DNA of 64,000 nucleotides from an uncultured Clostridium sp. (GCF_947072515.1 NZ_CAMTIG010000004.1:62001-126000); one strand, 5' to 3'; shown: positions 8,806 through 18,092, counted from the first letter of the stretch. The notes: generated by a model not told the origin, from the letters alone. Made by a program: numbers and translations.

Positions 8806-9480
8806 GTGTTAGAAAAAGTTAAAGGTGGACTCATTGTTTCTTGCCAAGCTTTAGAAAATGAACCTCTTCATAGTTCTTATATAATGGGGAAAATGGCAAT
8901 AGCAGCAAAAGAAGGTGGAGCAGTAGGAATAAGAGCTCAAGGAATTAAAGATATAGAGGAAATAAAGAGGGTTGTAAATTTACCTGTAATTGGAATAATA
9001 AAAAGATGTTATGATGATTCAGAAATTTATATTACAGCATCTAAAAGGGAAGTTTTAGAATTAATTGAGAAAACAAGTTGCGAAATGATAGCACTTGATT
9101 GTACAAACAGAGAAAGACCAAATGGAGAAAATGTAAAGGATTTAATAGATTTAATTCATGAGAAAAATAGATTAGTAATGGCAGATATATCTACGTATGA
9201 AGAAGGAGTAGAAGCTTATAAGTTAGGTGTGGATTGCATTTCTACAACTCTTTCAGGATATACAAAATATTCAAGGAAAGAATCAGGGGTAGATTTAGGG
9301 CTTATAGAGAAATTAAGTTCTACTTTAAATATTCCTATTATTGCAGAAGGAAAAATTCATTCTGTAGAAGATTTAAAAAATGCATATAAGCATGGAGCAT
9401 ATTCAGCGGTAGTTGGTGGTGCTATAACTAGGCCACAGGAAATAACAAAAAGATTTGTAGATATTTTAAGAGAGAATTAG
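8806..9480 (+). CDS. nanE: N-acetylmannosamine-6-phosphate 2-epimerase
   Basis: 224 aa, the family length. Converts ManNAc-6-P to GlcNAc-6-P, the last dedicated step of sialic acid breakdown. Seen: GLIVSCQALENEPLHSS near the N-terminus, GGAVGIRAQGI, PVIGIIKR with the family lysine, MIALDCTNRERPNG and the C-terminal phosphate-binding AEGKIHS...AVVGGAITRP, all typical of NanE TIM barrels. It starts with GTG behind AAAGTGGTG. First gene of a nan operon; 12 bases before nanA. Confidence 0.95.
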   Translation: MLEKVKGGLIVSCQALENEPLHSSYIMGKMAIAAKEGGAVGIRAQGIKDIEEIKRVVNLPVIGIIKRCYDDSEIYITASKREVLELIEKTSCEMIALDCTNRERPNGENVKDLIDLIHEKNRLVMADISTYEEGVEAYKLGVDCISTTLSGYTKYSRKESGVDLGLIEKLSSTLNIPIIAEGKIHSVEDLKNAYKHGAYSAVVGGAITRPQEITKRFVDILREN

Positions 9481-9492
9481 GAGGAAAGAGAA

Positions 9493-10362
9493 ATGAGATG
9501 TATTTATTCAGCATTATTAGTGTCTTTTGATAAGGATGGTAATATTAATGAAAAGGGACTTAGAGAAATAGTAAGACACAATATTGACGTATGTAAAGTG
9601 GATGGTCTTTATGTAGGAGGAAGCACTGGGGAAAACTTTATGCTTTCGACTGAAGAGAAAAAGAAAATTTTCCAAATTGCAAAAGATGAAGTAAAGGATT
9701 CAGTTAAGCTTATAGCACAAGTAGGATCTGTAAATATTAAGGAAGCTGTAGAGCTTGCAAAATTTACTACAGATCTTGGATATAATGCAATATCAGCAGT
9801 GACACCATTTTATTATAAATTTGATTTTGAGGAAATTAAAGATTATTACAATACTATAATAAACTCTGTAGACAATGAAATGATAATATATTCAATTCCA
9901 TTTTTAACTGGAGTTAACATGTCATTAGACCAGTTTGGAGAGCTTTTTGAAAATAAGAAAATTATAGGTGTTAAGTTTACAGCGGCTGATTTTTATCTTT
10001 TAGAAAGAATGAGAAAAACTTATCCGGAAAAGCTTATATATGCAGGATTTGATGAAATGATGTTATCAGCAGCAGTATTAGGTGTAGATGGAGCTATTGG
10101 ATCTACTTTTAACTTAAATGGAGTAAGAGCTAGACAGATTTTTGAATTAGTTAAAGAAGGAAAAATTGAAGAAGCTAGAAAAGTTCAACATATAACAAAT
10201 GACTTCATAACAGATGTTATAAATACTGGACTATATCAAACACTAAAAGGACTATTAGAAGAAGCTGGTGTTGAGGCTGGATATTGTAGAAAGCCTATGA
10301 AAGAAATATCAGAAGAAAAGAGAAAAGAAGTTAAAAAGATATATGATAAATATTTTAAATAA
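9493..10362 (+). CDS. nanA: N-acetylneuraminate lyase
   Basis: 289 aa, class I aldolase of the DHDPS/NAL superfamily. Splits N-acetylneuraminate into ManNAc and pyruvate in the cytoplasm. Seen: pyruvate-binding GGSTGE (residues 42-47), Tyr133 in IIYSIPF, and the Schiff-base lysine Lys161 in GVKFTA; these align with Tyr137 and Lys165 of the E. coli enzyme. ATG 9493 follows AGGAGGAAAGAG. Second gene of the nan operon. Confidence 0.95.
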   Translation: MRCIYSALLVSFDKDGNINEKGLREIVRHNIDVCKVDGLYVGGSTGENFMLSTEEKKKIFQIAKDEVKDSVKLIAQVGSVNIKEAVELAKFTTDLGYNAISAVTPFYYKFDFEEIKDYYNTIINSVDNEMIIYSIPFLTGVNMSLDQFGELFENKKIIGVKFTAADFYLLERMRKTYPEKLIYAGFDEMMLSAAVLGVDGAIGSTFNLNGVRARQIFELVKEGKIEEARKVQHITNDFITDVINTGLYQTLKGLLEEAGVEAGYCRKPMKEISEEKRKEVKKIYDKYFK

Positions 10363-10386
10363 AAACTAAAAAGAAAATATTTATCA

Positions 10387-10425
10387 AGGGTGTTGTAGGA
10401 GCTAGAAGCTATTTTACAACGCCCT
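10387..10425 (+). terminator. hairpin between nanA and the ROK kinase gene
   Basis: An 11-bp stem with one G-U pair (10387-10397/10415-10425), a second small AGC/GCT hairpin inside its loop and a short T-rich tail. It could partly terminate transcription after nanA or stabilise the upstream mRNA, setting nanEA above the kinase. Confidence 0.6.
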
Positions 10426-10448
10426 ATTTTAAAATTGGGGGTAAGAGA

Positions 10449-11312
10449 ATGAAAAAGTTTATAGCTATTGATATTGGTGGAACTAATATAAAGTTTGGGG
10501 TTATAGGTGGAAATTTAGAGATTATAGAAAGTGGCACTATTAAAACAAGAAAAAATGAGAATGAAAATTTTATTTTAGAAGATATAGATAGTCTAATTAG
10601 TGAACTAATTAAAAGATATGAGATACTAAAAATTGGTATATCTACAGCTGGTGTAGTAGATGTAGAGAGTGGGAAAATAGTATATGCAGGTAGCACTATT
10701 CCAGGATATACAGGAACAGAAATAAAAAGTTATCTAGAAAATAAATATAAGATAGAAGTTAGAGTAGAAAATGATGTTAATGCTGCGGCATTAGGTGAAA
10801 ATTTAGCGGGAGCAGGAATGGGAAGTAACTCTCTTTTTATGATAACTATAGGGACAGGAATCGGTGGAGCATTAGTATTAAATAATGAGATTTTCTATGG
10901 AAATAGTAATAGTGCTGGCGAGATTGGATATATGAGGTTTAATGGAGAAGAGATTCAAGATATAGCATCTACAACTAGTTTAGTGAATAATGTAAATAGT
11001 AGATTAGGAAAAAATTTAAATGGAAAAGAAATTTTTGACTTAGCAGAAAAAGGAAATGAGGTCTGTATTGAAGAAATAGATAATATACTAGAAAAGATAG
11101 TTGAGTTAATACTAAATATAATTTATATTATAAATCCTCAAACTATAATTTTAGGTGGAGGAATAATGGAGAGAAGGGATTATGTAGAGAAAAGAATAAA
11201 GGGGTCTTTAGAAAAGATATTACCAAGGAAATTTTATGAGACTGTAAATATAGAATTGGCAAAACTAGGCAATAAAGCAGGTTTAATAGGTGCTGTAAGT
11301 AAATTTGTTTAG
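10449..11312 (+). CDS. nanK: ROK-family sugar kinase, probable N-acetylmannosamine kinase
   Basis: 287 aa ROK protein: ATP-binding DIGGTNIKFGV (about residues 7-17), ENDVNAAALGE with the catalytic Asp, and IGTGIGGALV. In a nan operon the expected reaction is ATP-dependent phosphorylation of ManNAc to ManNAc-6-P, feeding nanE. Odd: the usual ROK zinc site (CxCGxxGCxE and the His of GE-[IL]-GH) is missing; here the sequence is GEIGYM and EEIQDIASTTS, with no cysteines. Zinc-free ROK kinases are known, so this need not mean loss of activity. The RBS GGGGG precedes the ATG. Confidence 0.85.
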   Translation: MKKFIAIDIGGTNIKFGVIGGNLEIIESGTIKTRKNENENFILEDIDSLISELIKRYEILKIGISTAGVVDVESGKIVYAGSTIPGYTGTEIKSYLENKYKIEVRVENDVNAAALGENLAGAGMGSNSLFMITIGTGIGGALVLNNEIFYGNSNSAGEIGYMRFNGEEIQDIASTTSLVNNVNSRLGKNLNGKEIFDLAEKGNEVCIEEIDNILEKIVELILNIIYIINPQTIILGGGIMERRDYVEKRIKGSLEKILPRKFYETVNIELAKLGNKAGLIGAVSKFV

Positions 11313-11322
11313 GAGGGATACT

Positions 11323-12165
11323 ATGGGAATAATAGATGAGATAAAGTTATGTGAATATAAGCAAAGTAAAAATGATAAGATTTTAGAGGAATATATACAA
11401 GAAAATGGAATGGAGTGTATATATAAATCAATAAGTGAAATAGCACATGAATTGGGCATTGGAGAAGCAACTATAACTAGGTTTGTTAAAAAGATAGGCT
11501 TTAATGGATTTCAAGAATTTAAATTAACTTTAGCTAAAAAATTAGCTAAAACTAAGAGTGGAAGCATTATTAGTTCTAACTTAGAAAAAGATGAGAAAAT
11601 AGAAGAGACAGCTAAAAATATGTTAGAAGCAAATAAGTTAGTTTTAGATAAAACTTTGGAAGGATTAAATTTAAAAAATATTATAAAAATAAGAGAAATG
11701 ATATTAAGAGCAAAGAAAACAGTGTTTTTTGGAATTGGAAATTCAGCATTAGCCGCAATGGATGCAAATTATAAATTTATGAGAATTGGATTAAATACAA
11801 ATGTTGCAAATGACAGTCATACAATGTATATGATGGCATCTTTATTAAGAAGAAATGATTTAGTATTTTTAGTGTCTCATACAGGAGAAACTAAAGAATT
11901 ATTAGAAGTGGCTAAATTAGCAAAAGAGAATAGAGCAGAGGTTATATCTATAACATCTAATAATACAAATAGTTTGATGGATTTATCAGATGTGAATATA
12001 AATTATTTAAGTGTTGAAAGAAAGTTTGAAACAGGGTCTATTAGGTCTAAGATAGGACAATCTTTTTTAATAGAACTTATTTATGAGGAAGTTATAAAAG
12101 AGATTTATGAAGAGGCTCTAGAAAATAAAATAAAAACAACATACTCAATAGAAAATACTCTTTAG
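11323..12165 (+). CDS. nanR: RpiR-family regulator of the nan operon
   Basis: 280 aa with an N-terminal RpiR helix-turn-helix (about residues 1-80; SISEIAHELGIGEATITRF) and a C-terminal SIS domain (about 110-255, FFGIGNSALAAMDANYKF and FLVSHTGETKELLEVAKLAKE). Such regulators respond to amino-sugar phosphates; position as last gene of nanE-nanA-nanK argues that it controls this operon. Start ATG 11323 is ten bases after the kinase stop and behind AGGAGGG; an in-frame TTG at 11305 inside the kinase gene is rejected. Name assigned by context. Confidence 0.82.
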   Translation: MGIIDEIKLCEYKQSKNDKILEEYIQENGMECIYKSISEIAHELGIGEATITRFVKKIGFNGFQEFKLTLAKKLAKTKSGSIISSNLEKDEKIEETAKNMLEANKLVLDKTLEGLNLKNIIKIREMILRAKKTVFFGIGNSALAAMDANYKFMRIGLNTNVANDSHTMYMMASLLRRNDLVFLVSHTGETKELLEVAKLAKENRAEVISITSNNTNSLMDLSDVNINYLSVERKFETGSIRSKIGQSFLIELIYEEVIKEIYEEALENKIKTTYSIENTL

Positions 12166-12177
12166 ATATATAAGAAG

Positions 12178-12201
12178 CTTGTGAGAAATCACAAGTTTTT
12201 T
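12178..12201 (+). terminator. terminator of the nan operon
   Basis: A 7-bp GC-containing stem (12178-12184/12189-12195, loop GAAA) followed by TTTTTT, 12 bases after the nanR stop. Confidence 0.8.
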
Positions 12202-12296
12202 ATTTTTAATAAAGTTTAATAGTAATAATACAAAAATTAAAATTAAATTAATAAATTTTAATAAAATGGAGAAATAATGAATTTTATGTTAAGATA

Positions 12297-12305
12297 TGAT
12301 ATAAT
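12297..12305 (+). promoter_or_regulatory. extended -10 promoter element for the teichoic acid exporter operon
   Basis: TGATATAAT is an extended -10 element; no good -35 lies 17 bases upstream (ATGAAT). It sits between the nan terminator and the exporter gene start at 12344. Several surface-polymer operons in this window share this TGN-TATAAT form. Confidence 0.55.
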
Positions 12306-12343
12306 TTTGTTAACAAATGGTATGAGAACAAAGGAGAGAGAAA

Positions 12344-13153
12344 ATGGAGTTTCTAGAAAGTTTTAAACTGATAATAAAGGAGCATAAAAAAGGTCGTAAA
12401 CAAATTCTGCAAATGGCATTAAAAGATTTGAAAAAGCAGTTTTCAGGAACAGCCTTAGGAATAGCATGGCCTGTTATAAAGAATTTTATATTTATTTTTG
12501 CTTACTGGTTTACTATTCAAATAGGAATGAAAAAAGGATCGGATGCATTTGAACCATACATAGTTTGGCTAGTAGTTGGACTTATTCCTTGGTTTTTCAT
12601 AAGGGATACACTTGTGCCAGCTGCAAGTTCCATTAGAAAGAATAAGTATTTAGTAACTAAAATGATATTTCCAGTTTCAACAATACCTACATTTAAAGTA
12701 TTATCAGGCTTTATTAGTAGCTTTTTATTTTTAGGAATTGGATTTTTAATTTGTTTTGTTTATGGAATATTTCCAAATATATATTGGATTCAAATAATAT
12801 ATTATGCATTAGCAGCATTTATACTGCTTGTAGTAATTTCATACATAACATCAGCATTAGTAGTAGTTAGTAGAGATGTAGAATTTTTCTTAAATTCGAT
12901 AATAGTACTTATCTTTTGGTTAAGTCCTATTTTATGGCCTATAAAAAATTTGAGTGGAGTAATAGCCTTTGTAGTAAAACTAAATCCTTTCTTCTATATA
13001 ATAGAAGGTTTTAGAGAATCTATGTTATATGGTAAATGGTTTTTTGAAAGTCCTGCACTAACAATCTACTTTTGGACAACCGTTGGAGTATTACTAATTT
13101 TAGGTGTTTTTATACATGGAAAATTGAGAAACCACTTCTCAGATATTTTATAG
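12344..13153 (+). CDS. tagG: ABC-2 type permease for teichoic acid/polysaccharide export (TagG-like)
   Basis: 269 aa with six predicted membrane helices and the ABC-2 exporter pattern: a cytoplasmic start with ALKDLKKQFSGTALGIAWPV (conserved interface region), VVGLIPWFFIRDTLVPAASSI and a C-terminal LNPFFYIIEGFRE motif found in TagG/Wzm/RfbA permeases. With the following ATPase it would move a lipid-linked teichoic-acid-like polymer out of the cytoplasm. Followed by the ATPase gene after 19 bases. RBS GGAGAG precedes the ATG. Confidence 0.88.
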   Translation: MEFLESFKLIIKEHKKGRKQILQMALKDLKKQFSGTALGIAWPVIKNFIFIFAYWFTIQIGMKKGSDAFEPYIVWLVVGLIPWFFIRDTLVPAASSIRKNKYLVTKMIFPVSTIPTFKVLSGFISSFLFLGIGFLICFVYGIFPNIYWIQIIYYALAAFILLVVISYITSALVVVSRDVEFFLNSIIVLIFWLSPILWPIKNLSGVIAFVVKLNPFFYIIEGFRESMLYGKWFFESPALTIYFWTTVGVLLILGVFIHGKLRNHFSDIL

Positions 13154-13172
13154 AGGTAAGGAGAAGAAGTGA

Positions 13173-14357
13173 ATGTATGCAATAAGATTAAAAAATATAA
13201 GTAAAACTTACAGAATATATAAAAAGCCTTTTATGAGAGTTATGGATATAATTTTCAACAAGAAAAATTATAAAGAATATAAAGCTTTAAAAAATATAAA
13301 TATAGACATTGAAAAAGGACAAGCGGTTGGAGTTTTAGGTAAGAATGGTGCTGGAAAATCAACACTTTTAAAGATAATAACAGGAGTTGTAAATCCAACT
13401 GAAGGAGAAGTCGAGATAGATGGAAAAATATCTGCAATATTAGAATTGAATTCTGGATTCGATGATGAGTTAAGTGGATATGAGAATATTTTTGTAAAGG
13501 GAACTATCTTAGGATATACAAAGGAAGAGATAGTAAAAAAAGTAGATGAAATAATAGAGTTTGCAGATATAGGAGAGCATATTAAACAGCCTGTTAGAAC
13601 ATACTCAAGTGGAATGAAATCAAGATTAGGATTTGCAATAGCGGTAAATGTTGATCCAGATATTTTGATTGTTGATGAAGCATTAGCTGTTGGAGATGAT
13701 ATTTTTAAAACAAAATGTCTTAGAAAAATGAGCGAATTTAGAAAAATGGGAAAAACAATATTTTTTGTTAGTCACTCACTATATACAGTATCTTCTTTTT
13801 GTACCCATTGTATGTGGATAAAGAGTGGAGAGTTAATAGACTATGGATTAACAGAACAGGTTTTACCAAAGTATGAAACCTTTTTAAAGGAAGAAAAAGC
13901 TAAGGAAGTTAAGAAAAATAAAAAAGAAAATAAAGAGGTTTTAGATAAAAAAGATTATATAGAAATAAAAGAATTTAAATATAGAGAAGAAAATAAAGAG
14001 TTTCTATATGGTGAAGATATTCAATATAGTTTTGATTATGAAGTAAAAAGAGATATGCCAGGATTAAGGTGGTCTTTTACTATAAGAGATGCAGGAAATA
14101 ATGAAATATATGCTAGCCATAAGCTTGGAGAAAATTATTTGATAGAAAATTCTATAGGAAATCATAACTTACAGGTAAAAATAAAAAATGATTTACTTCC
14201 AGGGAAATATAAACTTTCAGGAGAGCTAAGAGAACAAAGTGGAATATTTTTTGTAGGATATTCAAATAAGAGAGAGTTTATAGTAAAGGGAATGGATGAA
14301 GAAAATATAGGTAAGGGAATAGTTTATATAGAGCATGATGTGGTAAGCAATAAGTAG
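13173..14357 (+). CDS. tagH: ABC transporter ATPase with Wzt-like C-terminal domain (TagH-like)
   Basis: 394 aa. Residues 1-240 are an ABC ATPase: Walker A GKNGAGKST, signature YSSGM, Walker B ILIVDEALAVGD and H-loop VSHS. A lysine/glutamate-rich linker (about 243-265) leads to a beta-rich domain (about 270-390) like the carbohydrate-recognition domain of Wzt, where it reads the polymer end. It is therefore closer to Wzt than to B. subtilis TagH in its C-terminal part. Partner of the permease upstream; 9 bases before the first glycerophosphotransferase gene. Confidence 0.88.
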   Translation: MYAIRLKNISKTYRIYKKPFMRVMDIIFNKKNYKEYKALKNINIDIEKGQAVGVLGKNGAGKSTLLKIITGVVNPTEGEVEIDGKISAILELNSGFDDELSGYENIFVKGTILGYTKEEIVKKVDEIIEFADIGEHIKQPVRTYSSGMKSRLGFAIAVNVDPDILIVDEALAVGDDIFKTKCLRKMSEFRKMGKTIFFVSHSLYTVSSFCTHCMWIKSGELIDYGLTEQVLPKYETFLKEEKAKEVKKNKKENKEVLDKKDYIEIKEFKYREENKEFLYGEDIQYSFDYEVKRDMPGLRWSFTIRDAGNNEIYASHKLGENYLIENSIGNHNLQVKIKNDLLPGKYKLSGELREQSGIFFVGYSNKREFIVKGMDEENIGKGIVYIEHDVVSNK

Positions 14358-14366
14358 GGGGATAAA

Positions 14367-16034
14367 ATGAAAGGATATATTGAGAGCATAGATTTAAATA
14401 CTGGTGATGAGAGTTTAATAATTAAAGGATATGCATTTATAGAAAAAGAAAACATAAATTTCCCACATAAAATAAAGAAAAGTTTAGTTATAAGAAATAA
14501 AGAAAAAGTATATTATATTCCTACTAATAATACATTAAATACTGATGTAACAAGAAAGTTTGGAAAAGAAAAATATAATTATGATTATGCAGGATTTAAT
14601 GGGAAAGTCTATGTAGGATATATTGATAATATGGAATCTTTAAGTGAAGGTACATGGGAAATAGGAATATGTATATGGGCTAATGGAATAAGAGAAGAGT
14701 TAGAGTTAGAATATATAGGTTTAGCTAAAATTACAGATGAAAAATTAAATTATAGAATTGAAGACAGTGAAGATATTAAAGAAATAAATCTTTTAAATGA
14801 AGAGAAAAATATATGTATTCAATCTAAAAGAATTAAATATGATAATGAAAAAGAATATGATATAAAAAATAAGAAAATAAGTGGATTAGATAAAATTCAT
14901 AAAAAAATATTGAAGAAAAAAAGAAGCTTTGGGAATAGGTTGCTTCAAAATATTTATAAGATAACAAATAAAATGAATATTAAAAGTGATAGAGTAACAT
15001 TTTTATCAGATAGTAGAGTAGATTTTTCAGGGAACTTTGAGTTTATAAAAAAAGAACTAGATAAAAGAGGCGGATATGAAATAAAAAGTATGCTGAAAGA
15101 AAGTATACAAGCAGAGAGAAGTTTAAAAGAAATGATAAAGATGGTGTATTATATATCAACTAGTAGATATGTTTTATTAGATGATTATTATCCGCAGATT
15201 TATAAATTTAAAATAAGAGATGGTGTAGAGGTAGTTCAATTATGGCATGCTACAGGAGCATTTAAAACTTTTGGATTTAGTAGAGTTGGAAAAAAAGGTG
15301 GACCAAAGTTTAAGTCAAAGAATCATAGAAACTATACAAAAGCTATAGTTAGTTCAGAAAATATAAAGGTTCACTATGCAGAGGCATTTGGAATTGAAGA
15401 AAAGAAGATATTAGGGACAGGAGTTCCAAGAACAGATATATTCTTCGATGAAGAATATAAGGAAAGGGTTACTAAGAATTTATATGAAAAGTATCCAGTT
15501 TTAAAAGATAAAAAAATTATTATGTTTGCACCTACTTTTAGAGGGGCAGGACAAAAAACAGCATATTATGATTTTCATAAATTTGATATTGAAAGACTAC
15601 AGAAAAAGTTTGGAGATGAATACAAGCTAATTATAAAACTACATCCATTTATTAATAATACTTTTGAAATAAAAGATAGCTTTAAAGATTTTGTAGTTGA
15701 TTTATCTGAGGAAAGAGAGATAAATGATTTATTATTTATTTCGGACATACTTATAACAGATTACTCATCAGTATGTTTTGAATATTCATTATTGAATAAG
15801 CCAATGATTTTCTTTGCCTATGATTTAGATGAATATATTGCAGATAGGGATTTTTACTATCCTTATGAAAGTTTTGTACCAGGGGCAATAGTTAAAGATA
15901 TGGATGAATTGGTGAAAGTTATAGAAGAGGAAAAGTTTGAAAGTGAAAAATTAGAAAGATTTAGAGAGAATTTCTTTGATCATTTTGATGGGAAATCAAC
16001 TGAGAGAGTTGTAGATGAGATTCTAAAAGTTTAA
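14367..16034 (+). CDS. CDP-glycerol glycerophosphotransferase-like enzyme with N-terminal extension
   Basis: 555 aa. The C-terminal ~350 residues belong to the TagB/TagF family, which transfers glycerol phosphate (or ribitol phosphate) from a CDP-linked donor to a growing teichoic acid: LWHATGAFKTFGFSR, GTGVPRTDIFFDE, MFAPTFRGAG, IIKLHPF and DILITDYSSVCFEYSLL (nucleotide-binding motif). The first ~150 residues (beta-rich, ending in a charged stretch) are an additional domain I do not recognise. RBS GGGG. No CDP-glycerol synthase gene (tagD) lies in the window. Confidence 0.85.
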   Translation: MKGYIESIDLNTGDESLIIKGYAFIEKENINFPHKIKKSLVIRNKEKVYYIPTNNTLNTDVTRKFGKEKYNYDYAGFNGKVYVGYIDNMESLSEGTWEIGICIWANGIREELELEYIGLAKITDEKLNYRIEDSEDIKEINLLNEEKNICIQSKRIKYDNEKEYDIKNKKISGLDKIHKKILKKKRSFGNRLLQNIYKITNKMNIKSDRVTFLSDSRVDFSGNFEFIKKELDKRGGYEIKSMLKESIQAERSLKEMIKMVYYISTSRYVLLDDYYPQIYKFKIRDGVEVVQLWHATGAFKTFGFSRVGKKGGPKFKSKNHRNYTKAIVSSENIKVHYAEAFGIEEKKILGTGVPRTDIFFDEEYKERVTKNLYEKYPVLKDKKIIMFAPTFRGAGQKTAYYDFHKFDIERLQKKFGDEYKLIIKLHPFINNTFEIKDSFKDFVVDLSEEREINDLLFISDILITDYSSVCFEYSLLNKPMIFFAYDLDEYIADRDFYYPYESFVPGAIVKDMDELVKVIEEEKFESEKLERFRENFFDHFDGKSTERVVDEILKV

Positions 16035-16048
16035 GGGGTATAAAGGGT

Positions 16049-17185
16049 TTGAAAAGAGTAGAGAGATTATTTATGAAATATATACTAAGAAGTGTATATT
16101 TACTTTCTAGTATATTTAAAGTGAAGAATAGAATTATCCTTGGAACATATAGAAAGGATAGTTTAGAGGGAAACTATGAGTATATTATTAGAGAACTAGA
16201 GAAAAATAAATACCCATATGAGGTGTTATATAAAAAACAGGGGAATGGAGCTAAAAATAAAATAAAATATTTTTTTCATATGATTAAAGTGGAATATTAT
16301 ATGGCAACATCAAAGTATTTTATAATAGATGATTTTTATTTACCAGTATACATGGTAAGTAAATTGAGAAAAGGAACAGAAATTATCCAAGTATGGCATG
16401 CTTGTGGGGCTTTTAAAAAGTTTGGCTTTAGTATTGTTGAAAAGGGATTTGGAGCTAGTAAAGAATATGTAAAAGATATTCCTATTCATAGTAATTATAG
16501 TAAGGTTGTAGTTACTTCAAAGGAAGTAAGTAAACATTATGCTGAAGCATTTAATATGGAAGAAGGAAATATTAAACCTATTGGAGTACCAAGAACAGAT
16601 ATATTTTTTGATGAAAAAGAAAAAGAAAAGATAAAAGAGAAATTATATAAAAGATATCCAAAAATAAAGAATAAGAAAATCATTCTTTATGCTCCTACAT
16701 TCAGAGGAGAGAATCAAGGGGAGGCGCAAAGTCCAATAGGATTTAATTTAAACAAATTAGTAGAAAATTTAAAAGAGGATTATATTTTAGGAATAAAGCT
16801 GCATCCTTTAGTGAAAAAGGGATTAAAGATAAAAAATAAAAAGATAGTAGATATGTCAGATTATAATATTATAAATGATATATTATGTATAACAGATATA
16901 TTAATAACTGATTATTCTTCTACAATATTTGAGTTTGCTTTATTAGAGAGAAAAATAATCTTATATGCAGATGATTTAGATGACTATATTAAAGAAAGAG
17001 ATTTTTATTATGAATATGAATCTTTTGTTCCAGGTCCAATTGCAAGAAATACAGATGAATTAATTTCATGTATAAATACAGATGATTATAATTATGAAAA
17101 AGTTAAAAAGTTTAAGGATAAGTTTTTTGACTATAGAGATGGAAAATCAACAGAAAGATTAGTTAAGGAATTAATAAAGTTATAG
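16049..17185 (+). CDS. CDP-glycerol glycerophosphotransferase-like enzyme
   Basis: 378 aa, a shorter paralogue of the preceding protein lacking its N-terminal domain: VWHACGAFKKFGF, GVPRTDIFFDEKE, LYAPTFRGEN, GIKLHPLV and DILITDYSSTIFEFALL are all shared. One of the pair may prime and the other extend the polymer, as TagB and TagF do (inference). The likely start is TTG 16049 behind AAGGGG/AAAGGG; the alternative ATG at 16073 would remove eight residues. Fourth gene of the operon; a terminator follows. Confidence 0.83.
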   Translation: MKRVERLFMKYILRSVYLLSSIFKVKNRIILGTYRKDSLEGNYEYIIRELEKNKYPYEVLYKKQGNGAKNKIKYFFHMIKVEYYMATSKYFIIDDFYLPVYMVSKLRKGTEIIQVWHACGAFKKFGFSIVEKGFGASKEYVKDIPIHSNYSKVVVTSKEVSKHYAEAFNMEEGNIKPIGVPRTDIFFDEKEKEKIKEKLYKRYPKIKNKKIILYAPTFRGENQGEAQSPIGFNLNKLVENLKEDYILGIKLHPLVKKGLKIKNKKIVDMSDYNIINDILCITDILITDYSSTIFEFALLERKIILYADDLDDYIKERDFYYEYESFVPGPIARNTDELISCINTDDYNYEKVKKFKDKFFDYRDGKSTERLVKELIKL

Positions 17186-17204
17186 AGATAAATAAATAAT
17201 AGAG

Positions 17205-17239
17205 AAATAAGAAGCTTCTTAAAAGGAGGCTTCTTATTT
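17205..17239 (+). terminator. terminator of the teichoic acid exporter operon
   Basis: A perfect 11-bp stem (17205-17215/17229-17239) containing GAAGC/GCTTC with a 13-base loop lies 19 bases after the last stop codon. The arms end in A/T, so the right side supplies the U-rich tail. Confidence 0.8.
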
Positions 17240-17331
17240 ATTTAAGTAAAATAAATTTTATAATGAAGCTTTGTGTAATTTTGAAATTAAAGCAGATACT
17301 AAAAGTAAAATAATTGTTTTAGAGGTGGAAA

Positions 17332-18087
17332 ATGAAAAAAATGATGTTATTTTTAGTAGTGATTTTTAATTTATTTACGATAAAAGTAATGGGAAGTGAA
17401 AATTTATTGAAATCAAAATTAATATTTAATGTAGATAATGATTGGAATATGCAGGGGTTAGAATATTATGAGGAGAATTTTATTATTGGATATGATAGAG
17501 GAAAGGGGAATGGAGTTATTGAGATACGAAACAAGGAAGGAAAAATTTTAAGGAGAAGTGATTTACTTAAAATAGGTCATTCTTCAGAACTTGTAGTAAA
17601 TAAAAATAATGGAAAGTTATATGTATCAAATGGAGGAGGGAAAACTGGAACTAAAATATATGAGATAGATTTAAAAGATAATATAAATGTAGAAAAAGAA
17701 TATGATTTTAGTGAATTAGGTAATTCAGGATTAGTGACAATTGACCAAGAAAAAAATAATTTCATTATACATACGGCTAAAGATGATAAAGGAAGTCATA
17801 AATTTACTATATGTGGATTAAATAAAGAGCAGATAAAATCTTTTAATATAGATAATATAGGAGTGCCACAGGGAATCCAATATTTAAATGGAAAGATATA
17901 TTTTTATACTAATGATAGAATTACAGTAATAGATGTAGAAAAAGAGATGATATTAAAAGGGTATAATATAGAAGAAAAAGGTGAAAGTGAAGGGCTAGCT
18001 ATTGAAAGAGAAGAAAATGGAATAAAGCTTTATTATGGATATAATAAAGGAAATAGAATATATGAAGCCACTATAAAAGAAGAATAA
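17332..18087 (+). CDS. secreted protein with predicted beta-propeller repeats, 251 aa
   Basis: A typical signal peptide (MKKMMLFLVVIFNLFTIKVMGSE, cut likely after the Gly/Ser region near residue 22) is followed by ~225 residues with repeating beta-strand pattern and turns such as NKNNGKLYVSNGGGK and YLNGKIYFYTNDRI, resembling YVTN/SMP-30 type propellers with three to four visible blades. Function is unknown; export to the cell surface is likely. RBS AGAGGTGG precedes ATG 17332. It stands alone between two terminators. Confidence 0.6.
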   Translation: MKKMMLFLVVIFNLFTIKVMGSENLLKSKLIFNVDNDWNMQGLEYYEENFIIGYDRGKGNGVIEIRNKEGKILRRSDLLKIGHSSELVVNKNNGKLYVSNGGGKTGTKIYEIDLKDNINVEKEYDFSELGNSGLVTIDQEKNNFIIHTAKDDKGSHKFTICGLNKEQIKSFNIDNIGVPQGIQYLNGKIYFYTNDRITVIDVEKEMILKGYNIEEKGESEGLAIEREENGIKLYYGYNKGNRIYEATIKEE

Positions 18088-18092
18088 ATATA

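Noticed and set aside
10424-10696. Antisense frame opposite the ROK kinase
   Set aside because: Hydrophobic, low-complexity translation of the complementary strand, without a start signal.
12344-14357. Drug-resistance ABC transporter
   Set aside because: The Wzt-like C-terminal domain and the neighbouring glycerophosphotransferases fit polymer export instead.
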